Source: Streptomyces sp. AV19 (lineage in GTDB: Bacteria > Actinomycetota > Actinomycetes > Streptomycetales > Streptomycetaceae). Taken from it: DNA of 64,000 bases. The notes beneath the pieces were generated by a model. The model saw nothing but the letters and a program-made list of their open reading frames with translations. It was not told where the DNA came from and made no database searches. The stretch is taken from positions 637,991 to 701,990 of the forward strand of contig NZ_JAEAMR010000022.1 in NCBI RefSeq assembly GCF_015999245.1. Direction: 5' to 3'. The position numbers were made by a program, and so were the translations under genes. Positions 42,231 to 50,479 of the stretch are shown piece by piece. Within the stretch, counting starts at the first letter, position 1. Each line of letters starts with the position of its first letter.

Positions 42231-44213
42231 TCAGCTCTTCGTCTCCTTAGCGGCAGCGTCAATGGCGGCCAGCGAACGACGCACCTGATTCCGGTCCGTC
42301 GTGTACCAGAAATCCGGCAGGGAAGCGCGCAGGAACGATCCGTAACGGGCCTTCTCCAGCCGCGGATCGAGCACCGCGACCACGCCGCGGTCGCCGGAGG
42401 CCCGGACGAGCCGGCCGGCGCCCTGGGCCATCAGCAGGGCCGCGTGGGTCGCGGCGACCGCCATGAAGCCGTTGCCCCCGGCCTGCTCCACCGCCCGCTG
42501 CCGGGCGCTCATCAGAGGGTCGTCGGGGCGAGGGAAGGGCACCCGGTCCATGACCACGAGCTGGCAGCTGGGCCCCGGCACATCGACGCCCTGCCACAGG
42601 GAGAGCGTGCCGAACAGACACGTACGGTCATCACCGGCGAAGGTCTTGATCAGCTCGCCGAGCGTCTCCTCGCCTTGGAGGAGGATCGGCAGGTCGAGCC
42701 GGCCGCGCAGCTCCTCGGCCGCAGCCTGCGCCGCCCGCATCGAGGAGAAGAGGCCGAGGGTGCGGCCCCCGGCCGCCTCGATCAGCTCGGCGAGCTCGTC
42801 GAGCATGTCGGCCCGGCCGCCCTCCCTGCCGGGCTGGGCCAGGTGCTTGGCGACGTAGAGGATGCCCTGCTTGCGGTAGTCGAAGGGGGACCCGACGTCC
42901 ACGCCCTTCCACTCCGGCAGGTCCTCCCCCGCGACGCCCTCGGGGGCCAGGCCCAGCGAGGCGCCGACCCCGTTGAAGTCCCCGCCGAGCTTGAGCGTGG
43001 CCGAAGTGAGCACCACGGAGCGCTCGTTGAAGAGCTTCTCGCGCAGCAGCCCCGAGACGGACAGCGGCGCGACCCTGAGCGACGCCCCGAAGCGGTCGTG
43101 CCGCTCGTACCAGACGACGTCGTACTCCGAGCCCTCCAGGATGCGCTCGGCCACGCCGTGCACGTTCTCGACCATGGCCAGGGCCTGCTTGCGGACGGCG
43201 TCCTCGTCCTGGACGGACTTGTCCCGGGTGTTCCCGATGGCCGTGATCACCGTGCGCGCGGCGTCCCGCAGGGCCGCCAGGGCGTACCCCAGGTCCTCGG
43301 GGATCTCCTCCAGGCGGCCCGGCAGGGCCAGCTCCATCAGCCGCTCGAAGCTCTCCGAGGCGGTCTGGAGCGCGTCGGCCGCCTTCTCGTCGACCAGCTT
43401 GGCCGTGCGCCGCACGGCCCGGTTGACCTGGCCCGGGGTGAGCTCGCCGGTGGCGACGCCGGTCACCCGGGAGACCAGCTCATGGGCCTCGTCGACGATC
43501 AGCACCTCGTGGCCCGGCAGGACCGGGGCGCCCTCGATGGCGTCGATGGCCAGCAGCGCGTGGTTGGTGACCACCACGTCGGCCAGCTTGGCGCGCTCGC
43601 GGGCCGCCTCCGCGAAGCACTCGGCACCGTAGGCGCACTTGGAGGCCGACAGGCACTCCCGCGAGGTGACCGAGACCTGGGACCAGGCCCGGTCGGAGAC
43701 GCCGGGGGTCAGGTCGTCGCGGTCGCCGGTCTCCGTCTCGTCCGCCCAGTCGCGCAGCCGCAGCAGGTCCTTGCCGAGGCGGCTGGTGGGGGCCGCGGCC
43801 TCCACCGGGTCGAAGAGCCCCTCCTCCTCGTCCTGCGGGACGCCCTCGTGGAGCCGGTGCAGGCACAGGTAGTTGGACCGGCCCTTGAGCATGGCGAACT
43901 CGGGGCGGCGGCGCAGCAGCGGGTGCAGCGCGTCCACCGTGCGGGGCAGGTCGCGCTCGACGAGCTGGCGCTGGAGCGCCAGCGTCGCGGTGGCGACCAC
44001 CACGCGCTCGCCGTGGGCGAGGGCGGGCACCAGGTAGCCGAGGGACTTGCCGGTGCCGGTGCCGGCCTGCACGAGCAGGTGGGAGGTGCCGTCGATGGCC
44101 TCGGCCACGGCTTCGGCCATGGCGACCTGACCGGGTCGCTCGGTGCCGCCGACCGCGGTGACGGCGGCGTGCAGCAGATCGGTCAGTGGGGGCGGGGAGG
44201 AGGTGGCAGTCAT
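42231..44213 (-). CDS. dinG: DinG/XPD-family ATP-dependent DNA helicase
   Basis: 660 residues. Walker A QAGTGTGKSLGY (about 52), a four-cysteine region between motifs I and II (YLCLHR, then ECLSASKCAYGAEC) that would hold a 4Fe-4S cluster, VDEAHEL as motif II, LTSATL, and late QGAGRLVR as motif VI. This is the XPD/DinG layout. It unwinds DNA 5' to 3', including D-loops, R-loops or forks. It faces lexA, but no LexA box was found in the short region upstream of 44213, so SOS control is not shown. Start ATG at 44213. Confidence 0.92.
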   Translation of the reverse strand: MTATSSPPPLTDLLHAAVTAVGGTERPGQVAMAEAVAEAIDGTSHLLVQAGTGTGKSLGYLVPALAHGERVVVATATLALQRQLVERDLPRTVDALHPLLRRRPEFAMLKGRSNYLCLHRLHEGVPQDEEEGLFDPVEAAAPTSRLGKDLLRLRDWADETETGDRDDLTPGVSDRAWSQVSVTSRECLSASKCAYGAECFAEAARERAKLADVVVTNHALLAIDAIEGAPVLPGHEVLIVDEAHELVSRVTGVATGELTPGQVNRAVRRTAKLVDEKAADALQTASESFERLMELALPGRLEEIPEDLGYALAALRDAARTVITAIGNTRDKSVQDEDAVRKQALAMVENVHGVAERILEGSEYDVVWYERHDRFGASLRVAPLSVSGLLREKLFNERSVVLTSATLKLGGDFNGVGASLGLAPEGVAGEDLPEWKGVDVGSPFDYRKQGILYVAKHLAQPGREGGRADMLDELAELIEAAGGRTLGLFSSMRAAQAAAEELRGRLDLPILLQGEETLGELIKTFAGDDRTCLFGTLSLWQGVDVPGPSCQLVVMDRVPFPRPDDPLMSARQRAVEQAGGNGFMAVAATHAALLMAQGAGRLVRASGDRGVVAVLDPRLEKARYGSFLRASLPDFWYTTDRNQVRRSLAAIDAAAKETKS

Positions 44214-44296
44214 AGCGCTTCCACCCTACGGGGCGGCACCGACATCGCGGGCCCCCTCCGCGACACCGGCCCCGCCCCGGCCTGCCGCCCGGCTGC

Positions 44297-46126
44297 TCAT
44301 CCGCCCGGCACGGCAAGGGGGTTGGCGGCCATGACGTGCCCCGGCCCGTCCGCCAGCAGCGCCGGGGAGCGGAGCGCGGGGGCCTCCAGCAGGAATCCGG
44401 GCAGCGTGGAGGAGGCGGTGTCGCTCCGGGCGAGGAACCGGCGGAACGCGGCCAGCGCGACCCGCTCGTCCAGCAGCCGCTGGGCGCCCAGCGCCCCGAC
44501 CAGCCCGAGGACGTTGTCGCGGCCCAGGTGGTGGGCGAGCCGCTCGTCGGCGCTCGCGTCGGGCACGAACGCCTCGCTCTCTCCGCCGATCCCCGGGAGC
44601 CGCGCCTCCAGCTCCGCCCGCCGCGCCTCCCGGAAGCGGTGGCCGCCCCGGTACCGGCCGCCGGCCGGCCAGCCGTCCGGGTCCAGGAGGACGAGGGTGT
44701 TCTGCTGGTGGGCGTCGAGGACGACGCCGGCCGCGCCGTCCAGCCACAGCACGGGGCGGACGACCGCGGACAGGTACCGCAGGAACCACTCCGCGGCGAC
44801 CACGGGCTCCGGCCTGCCGGTGCGCAGGGCGAGCCGGGCGACGACGTCGGCGAGCCGCGAGGCCACGGCGGGGTGGCCGGCCGGCGTCCCGCGGCCCGGC
44901 CAGGGGCGGAGCGCGGTGAGGCCCGCCAGGCAGACGGCGTCGTCGCCGGGGCCGAACGGGTTGTGCCGGACGACGGCGTCCAGGCCGGGCACCGGTGTGC
45001 CGTCCGGGGCGTCGGCCGCGAGCCAGGCCGGGTCGCGGACCACGTCGAAGCCGGGGCAGGCCGCGCGCCACCGCTCGGCCAGACCGCTGCGCAGCAGCCG
45101 GTGCAGCTCGACGCCGCGGCGGGCGCCGGCGCGCACCGGCTCCCGGCCGGATCCGGCGACGTCCAGGTCCAGGGAGAGGCGGAGCATCGCGGGCGCGCCG
45201 GGGCGGTGCACGGTGCGGACCGAGGAGGTGGGGTGCCAGACCTCGCCCCGGGGCCCCAGGTCGTGGAGCAGCCCGTCGTCCAGCAGGCGTGCGACGGCCG
45301 GGTGGTGCCGGACGGTGCGGGCCTGCCAGGGGTGCAGCGGCAGCGGCACGGTCCCGTCGGGCAGCCGCACGCCGGGCGGGAGGAGCCGCGCGGTGAGCGC
45401 CGCCGCCTCGACGGGACGGCCGCGTTCGGTCCAGGCCGAGTCCGTGACGAGGACGGAGCGGTGGACGGCGAGCCAGTGGAGCGGGAAGCCGCCCCGGGTC
45501 TCGGGCGAGCAGTGCGGCGCCTCGGCGGCGGAGAGTCCCTCGCGGCTCTTGGGCGCGGGGTGCAGGGGGTGCCCGAGGAGCGAGGACTGTTCGCCGTGGA
45601 GGAAGAGGGCGGCGCCGTCGGGGTCTTCGGGGCGGGCGCGGCGGTGTCCGAGGAAGGAGGCGGTGCGGCGCACCGAGTCGGCGACGCGGACGACGAGGGC
45701 GGCGCTCGCGGCGCCCGCCGGGCGGCCCGCCCGGGACACGGCGTGCGCGGCCTGGTGGCCGAGCAGGGCGGCGAGCGTGACGGCGTCGAGGACGGGGGCG
45801 TCACCGGGGGCGCCCGTCAGGGTGGGGGCGCCGAAGCGGTGGGCGCCGGTCGCGGACCAGTAGCGGACGGGGACGTGGAGCACGGTGCCGCACGCGGGGA
45901 GCGGCAGTTGCAGGCAGTTGCCCCGGGGCCGGGGAACGTCCTGCTCGTGGACCCAGCAGCGCAGCAGGTTGTCACGGGCGGCGCTGTCGGCGGCGGCCCG
46001 GGGGTCGGGGTGGTCGAGGGGGTCCCCGCCGGGGCGGTCGGCGGGGACGCGTCCGCGGGGGACGACGGCCCGGGCGGCGGCCGTCGCGGCGGTGGTCAGG
46101 GGTGCCTTCAACAGGGATGCCTTCAT
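44297..46126 (-). CDS. IucA/IucC-family NIS siderophore synthetase
   Basis: 609 residues, normal for the family. Conserved ATP- and carboxylate-binding elements are present: HPLHPAPKSREGL (about 190), PLPLHPWQ (about 265), TSSVRTV (about 303) and DAHQQNTLV (about 472). A C-terminal FhuF-like iron reductase domain is not evident. It should form an amide or ester between a carboxylic acid such as citrate and an amine or alcohol through an acyl-adenylate. It starts 25 bp after the aminotransferase-like gene. The product is unknown; the partner gene looks inactive. No iron box was found at this operon. Confidence 0.88.
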   Translation of the reverse strand: MKASLLKAPLTTAATAAARAVVPRGRVPADRPGGDPLDHPDPRAAADSAARDNLLRCWVHEQDVPRPRGNCLQLPLPACGTVLHVPVRYWSATGAHRFGAPTLTGAPGDAPVLDAVTLAALLGHQAAHAVSRAGRPAGAASAALVVRVADSVRRTASFLGHRRARPEDPDGAALFLHGEQSSLLGHPLHPAPKSREGLSAAEAPHCSPETRGGFPLHWLAVHRSVLVTDSAWTERGRPVEAAALTARLLPPGVRLPDGTVPLPLHPWQARTVRHHPAVARLLDDGLLHDLGPRGEVWHPTSSVRTVHRPGAPAMLRLSLDLDVAGSGREPVRAGARRGVELHRLLRSGLAERWRAACPGFDVVRDPAWLAADAPDGTPVPGLDAVVRHNPFGPGDDAVCLAGLTALRPWPGRGTPAGHPAVASRLADVVARLALRTGRPEPVVAAEWFLRYLSAVVRPVLWLDGAAGVVLDAHQQNTLVLLDPDGWPAGGRYRGGHRFREARRAELEARLPGIGGESEAFVPDASADERLAHHLGRDNVLGLVGALGAQRLLDERVALAAFRRFLARSDTASSTLPGFLLEAPALRSPALLADGPGHVMAANPLAVPGG

Positions 46127-46151
46127 GCGGTGCGGCGCCGCGCCGCCGGCG

Positions 46152-47222
46152 TCAGGCCGGGGCCGCGCCTGCCTCCTTCCGCGTACTGACGGTGGGCGGT
46201 TCGCCGCGCGGGGCCGCGGCGATCGCGTCGGAGAGCCGGTCCAGCACGGCCTCCGCCTGTTCGTCCGTGATGGTCAGGGGCGGCAGCAGGCGGAGCACGG
46301 CGGGCCGGGCGTCGCAGGGCCCGACGAGCAGGCCGCGCCGCAGGCAGGCGTGGCGCACGGCGGCGGCCGTCGCGGCGTCGGCGAACTCGACGCCGAGGAC
46401 GAGCCCGAGGCCGCGCACGTCCCGTACGCCCTCGTGGGCGAGCACGTCGCGGCGCAGCCGCGCCAGGAGGCGGGCGCCCAGCGCGCGGGCGCGGCCGGCC
46501 AGGCCGTTCTCCCTGAGGTGGCGCAGGGTGGCGGCGCCGGCCGCGAGGGCGAGCCGGTTGCCGCGGAAGGGTTCCGGCGGGCCGGCGGGCACCCCGTCGC
46601 CGTGGACGACGAGGGCCAGCGGCAGACCGCCGCCGACCGCGCCGGACAGGGCCATCACATCGGGGACGACGCCGCCGTGCTCGATGCCCCAGAACGTCCC
46701 GGTGCGCCCCGGCCCGGTGCGGGTCTCGTCGGCGATCAGGGGGACGGACCGGGCGGCGGCCGCGTCGCGCGCCCGGCGCAGCCGTTCGGCGCCGGTGACG
46801 AGCACCCCGTCCTCGTCGCGCACCGCCTCGACGGTCTCCCCGCCGGGGGCGAGCTCCAGGGCGGCGGTCAGGGCGGCGGCGCGGGTCGGGGCGCAGAACC
46901 GGACGCGGGCCCGGGCGGCGAGCGGCCCGGGCAGCATGGCGCGCAGCTCGTCGGTGAAGGCGTCGTGCACGGGACGGCCCGGGCCGGGCGCGGCGAGGAC
47001 GGAGCGGACGGCCTCCAGCGCCACGGGGTGGTTGTGGCCCAGCACGAGGGAACCGGCGCCGGGGAAGCAGTCCAAGTAGCGGCGCCCGTCGGCCCCTTCG
47101 ATCGTCAGTCCGCGGGCGCGCACCGGCACGATGGGCAGGGCGCGGGCGTGCGCACGGGCCCGCTCCCTGCGCGGACCGCCGCGCGTCGCCGGGAGCGCCG
47201 CCGACGGCTGGGTCAAGGGCAC
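46152..47222 (-). CDS. Degenerate diaminobutyrate aminotransferase-like protein (no PLP lysine)
   Basis: 356 residues from the GTG at 47222, preceded by AGGAGGAGG. It resembles class III aminotransferases of siderophore operons (YLDCFPGAGSLVLGHNHPVA, then DVMALSGAVGGGLPLALVV, FRGNRLALAAGAA). Two defects are visible. The Schiff-base lysine of the SKAIGG motif is Gly194 (SGAVGG). The middle segment that normally contains YHG and EPVQGEGG is missing, about 70 residues, between RVRFCAPTRAAA and SVPLIADETRTG. The frame is otherwise open. It is probably not a transaminase. It leads an operon with the NIS synthetase, which suggests decay or a new non-catalytic role. Confidence 0.85.
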   Translation of the reverse strand: MPLTQPSAALPATRGGPRRERARAHARALPIVPVRARGLTIEGADGRRYLDCFPGAGSLVLGHNHPVALEAVRSVLAAPGPGRPVHDAFTDELRAMLPGPLAARARVRFCAPTRAAALTAALELAPGGETVEAVRDEDGVLVTGAERLRRARDAAAARSVPLIADETRTGPGRTGTFWGIEHGGVVPDVMALSGAVGGGLPLALVVHGDGVPAGPPEPFRGNRLALAAGAATLRHLRENGLAGRARALGARLLARLRRDVLAHEGVRDVRGLGLVLGVEFADAATAAAVRHACLRRGLLVGPCDARPAVLRLLPPLTITDEQAEAVLDRLSDAIAAAPRGEPPTVSTRKEAGAAPA

Positions 47223-47570
47223 GTCCTGTGTCCTCCTCCTGATACTGCGTTTTCTCCGGGGACACCCCCGAACCCCCGGCCGGCACCACAGGCCCACGGG
47301 GCACGCAGGACCGGCAGCGCAAGGCAACCCCGGCGAACGTCGAGGGTCCCCCGTACGTACCAACGACGCCGGGGCCGGGGGAACACGGGCGGACGACGAG
47401 AAGGTGCGGTATGCCACACGGGGAGGCGGACGCGCCGCCCCGCCCTGCGGCGTCGGCGTAGGGTGTCCCTGCCCCGTCGCCGGGGCGGTGCATGACAAGT
47501 TCGTCAACCGTGCGCTCCAACGAGCAGACGTGCGCCCGTACATGTGTCACAGATCGGGGGAATCCACTCC
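47223..47570. other. 348-bp divergent intergenic region
   Basis: It lies between the aminotransferase-like gene (minus) and the protease gene (plus). It must hold both promoters. No iron-box-like sequence is present, unlike the coelichelin cluster. CAGTAT, 38 bp before the GTG, could be a -10 element of the minus-strand operon, weakly supported. Confidence 0.45.
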
Positions 47571-48782
47571 ATGCCATCCCAACGCCCGTCCCTGGCCCGC
47601 CGGCGAGGACCGCGTGCCCTGGCCGCGGCCGCCGTGGCGTCCGTGCTGGCGCTGACGGCCGCGGCCTGCGGCCCGTCCGACGACGAGGCGGCCGGCGGCG
47701 ACAAACCCAGCGCCTCGGCCGCCCAGCAGGGCGACACCACCCTCAAGCTTCCCAAGGGCCTCACGCTCAAGGACCTGGACAAGTGGAAGGGCGGCGCCTG
47801 GAAGACGTGGGACAAGGAACAGTGGCTGCGTGAGGCCCGCGACTTCATCAACCCCATCATCGAGGGCCACTGGAAGCCCGGTTCGATGAAGGACGCCCAC
47901 GCGAGCGACAAGACGCTCAAGGACGCCCCGGGCACCGCGCCCGGCGGCGTCGGACAGGGCGACCAGGGTGTCACCGACCCCGAGCCGCGCCCGGTGCGGG
48001 CCAAGGAGGTCCAGAAGCCCTACCGGCAGCACGCGGCCCCGGTCGGCAAGGTCTTCTTCGACAGCCCGCAGGGCCACATGGTCTGCTCGGCGACGGTCGT
48101 CAAGGATCCGGCCCACCCGGGCAAGTCCAACCTCGTGTGGACCGCGGGCCACTGCGTCCACGCCGGCAAGAAGGGCGGCTGGTACCGCAACATCGCCTTC
48201 GTTCCCTCCTACAACGACAAGGGCCTGCCCGCATCGCGGGTCAACACCGCCCCGGCGCAGGACGTTGCGCCCTACGGCGTGTGGTGGGCGGACTGGGCGC
48301 AGACGTCCACCCAGTGGATCACCCAGGGTTCCGAGAGCGGCGGAGCGGGCGCGCCGTACGACTTCTCCGTGCTGCACGTGAAGCCGGAGCGGGGCACGGG
48401 CAAGTCCCTGGAGGAGACCGTCGGCACCGCGCTGGCCGTGGACTTCGACGCCCCGCAGGTGAAGTCCATCCGCACGATGGGGGCTTGGGGCTACCCGGCC
48501 GCACCGCCCTTCAACGGCCAGATGATGTACGACTGCATCGACAAGCCGGGCCGGCTGTCACTGGACGCCGCCCAGCCCACGATGTACCGCATCGGCTGCA
48601 CGATGACCGGCGGTTCGTCGGGCGGCGGCTGGTTCGCCCCCGGCCCCGACGGCAAGGCGGTGCTCGTCTCGAACACCTCCATCGGCCCGTCCGACAGCCG
48701 CTGGCTGGCCGGACCGCACCTGGGCCCGGAGGCGAAGGGCGTCTACGACGCCGTCAGCCGCAAGTTCGCCGCGACCCGCTGA
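47571..48782 (+). CDS. Secreted trypsin-like serine protease lipoprotein
   Basis: 403 residues. The ATG at 47571 follows GGGGGA by about 10 nt. An N-terminal signal ends in a lipobox LTAAAC, so a surface lipoprotein is likely. A charged linker to about residue 145 precedes a chymotrypsin-fold domain with His194 in TAGHCV, Asp264 in YDFSVL and Ser350 in GGSSGGGW: a full catalytic triad. The GSSGG rather than GDSGG nucleophile region is like glutamyl-endopeptidase-type members. Substrate unknown. A long hairpin terminator follows. Confidence 0.88.
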   Translation: MPSQRPSLARRRGPRALAAAAVASVLALTAAACGPSDDEAAGGDKPSASAAQQGDTTLKLPKGLTLKDLDKWKGGAWKTWDKEQWLREARDFINPIIEGHWKPGSMKDAHASDKTLKDAPGTAPGGVGQGDQGVTDPEPRPVRAKEVQKPYRQHAAPVGKVFFDSPQGHMVCSATVVKDPAHPGKSNLVWTAGHCVHAGKKGGWYRNIAFVPSYNDKGLPASRVNTAPAQDVAPYGVWWADWAQTSTQWITQGSESGGAGAPYDFSVLHVKPERGTGKSLEETVGTALAVDFDAPQVKSIRTMGAWGYPAAPPFNGQMMYDCIDKPGRLSLDAAQPTMYRIGCTMTGGSSGGGWFAPGPDGKAVLVSNTSIGPSDSRWLAGPHLGPEAKGVYDAVSRKFAATR

Positions 48783-48800
48783 GCACGCGACCCGCCGGCG

Positions 48801-48843
48801 CGCGGAAGGGCCCGTCTCCCCGGGGGAGACGGGCCCTTCCGCG
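48801..48843. terminator. Bidirectional terminator between the protease gene and hflX
   Basis: A perfect 21-bp stem (left arm begins CGCGGAAGGGCCCG) with a 1-nt loop in the gap between two converging genes. It is the strongest terminator-like hairpin in the window. Confidence 0.9.
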
Positions 48844-48853
48844 TACGGAAACC

Positions 48854-50341
48854 TCAGACGGCCGGGACGAACTGCCGCAGCTCCGCGGCCAGTTCCTCGT
48901 GGACCCGGGCCTTGACCAGGGTGCCCTCCGCGGTGTGCTCCTCGGAGATCACCTCGCCGTCGGAGTGGATCCGGGCGGTCAGCGCCCCGTGCGTGTACGG
49001 CACGAGGGCCTCGACCTCGACCGCGGGGCGCGGCAGGTTGGCGTCGATGAGCTCGAGCAGCTCGTCGATGCCCTTGCCGGTCCGCGCGGACACGGCGATC
49101 GAGTGCTTCTCGATGCGCAGCAGCCGCTGGAGGACCAGCGGGTCGGCCGCGTCCGCCTTGTTGATCACGACGATCTCGGGCACGTCGGTCGCGCCCACGT
49201 CGCGGATCACCTCGCGCACGGCGGCCAGCTGCTCCTCCGGCGCCGGGTGCGAGCCGTCCACCACGTGCAGGATCAGGTCGGAGTCGCCGACCTCCTCCAT
49301 GGTGGAGCGGAACGCCTCGACGAGGTGGTGCGGCAGGTGACGCACGAAGCCGACGGTGTCGGCGAGGGTGTAGAGCCGCCCGCCGGGCGTCTCGGCCCGG
49401 CGCACGGTGGGGTCGAGGGTGGCGAACAGCGCGTTCTCCACCAGGACTCCGGCGCCGGTGAGGCGGTTGAGCAGCGAGGACTTGCCCGCGTTGGTGTAGC
49501 CGGCGATGGCGACCGAGGGCACCTTGTTGCGCTTGCGCTCCTGGCGCTTGATGTCGCGGCCGGTCTTCATCTCCGCGATCTCCCGGCGCATCTTCGCCAT
49601 CTTCTCGCGGATCCGCCGGCGGTCCGTCTCGATCTTGGTCTCACCGGGACCGCGGGTGGCCATGCCACCGCCGGACGAACCGGAGCCGCCGCCGCCCATC
49701 TGCCGGGACAGCGACTGGCCCCAGCCGCGCAGCCTCGGCAGCATGTACTGCATCTGTGCCAGGGCCACCTGCGCCTTGCCCTCGCGGGACTTGGCGTGCT
49801 GGGCGAAGATGTCGAGGATCAGGGCGGTGCGGTCGACCACCTTGACCTTGACGACGTCCTCGAGGTGGATGAGCTGGCCGGGGCTCAGCTCACCGTCGCA
49901 GACGACGGTGTCGGCGCCGGACTCCAGGACGATGTCGCGCAGCTCCTGCGCCTTACCGGAGCCGATGTACGTGGCCGGGTCGGGCTTGTCGCGGCGCTGG
50001 GTCACGCCGTCCAGGACGAGGGCGCCGGCGGTCTCGGCGAGTGCGGCCAGCTCCGCGAGGGAGTTGTCGGCCTCCTGGACCGTGCCGGACGTCCAGACGC
50101 CGACCAGCACCACGCGCTCCAGGCGCAGCTGCCGGTACTCGACCTCGGTGACGTCCTCCAGCTCGGTGGAGAGGCCGGCGACGCGCCGCAGGGCCGCGCG
50201 CTCGGAGCGGTCGTACTGGTCGCCGTCGCGCTCCCCGTCGATCTCGTGGCTCCAGGCGACGTCCTCTTCCATCAGGGCGTCGGCCCGAAGACCCTCTGCG
50301 AGGCTCTGCCGGTCCTGGGGAAGGGGAGAAGTGGAGGTCAT
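48854..50341 (-). CDS. hflX: GTPase HflX
   Basis: 495 residues; the ATG at 50341 follows AAGGA by 5 nt. An HflX N-terminal domain (YIGSGKAQELRDIV, DGELSPGQLIHLE) and Gly-rich linker (QMGGGGSGSSGGGMATRGPG) precede the G domain: G1 GYTNAGKSS, G3 DTVGFVRHLP, G4 NKAD. HflX binds the 50S ribosome and splits or rescues stalled ribosomes. The N-terminal extension of about 60 residues is acidic and typical of actinobacteria. It follows the M1 peptidase gene on the same strand after 138 bp. Confidence 0.95.
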   Translation of the reverse strand: MTSTSPLPQDRQSLAEGLRADALMEEDVAWSHEIDGERDGDQYDRSERAALRRVAGLSTELEDVTEVEYRQLRLERVVLVGVWTSGTVQEADNSLAELAALAETAGALVLDGVTQRRDKPDPATYIGSGKAQELRDIVLESGADTVVCDGELSPGQLIHLEDVVKVKVVDRTALILDIFAQHAKSREGKAQVALAQMQYMLPRLRGWGQSLSRQMGGGGSGSSGGGMATRGPGETKIETDRRRIREKMAKMRREIAEMKTGRDIKRQERKRNKVPSVAIAGYTNAGKSSLLNRLTGAGVLVENALFATLDPTVRRAETPGGRLYTLADTVGFVRHLPHHLVEAFRSTMEEVGDSDLILHVVDGSHPAPEEQLAAVREVIRDVGATDVPEIVVINKADAADPLVLQRLLRIEKHSIAVSARTGKGIDELLELIDANLPRPAVEVEALVPYTHGALTARIHSDGEVISEEHTAEGTLVKARVHEELAAELRQFVPAV

Positions 50342-50479
50342 GTGATCCTTTGCTCGTCGGGTGGTGCGGATGCGGGGACCGGGGTCCCGATGTCGACAAC
50401 GTCCCGCGGCGCCCCGGGATTCCCGGCGGCCGGCCGCGCCTGCCGACAGGAACGATGTTCCCATGCGCCGCCGGGGGCG

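Noticed and set aside
42231..44300. SOS control of the DinG-like gene
   Set aside because: No GAAC-N4-GTTC-like site was found in the short region upstream of its start, despite proximity to lexA.
47223..47570. Iron box before the NIS-type operon
   Set aside because: No stretch resembling the 19-bp iron box occurs between the operon and the protease gene.
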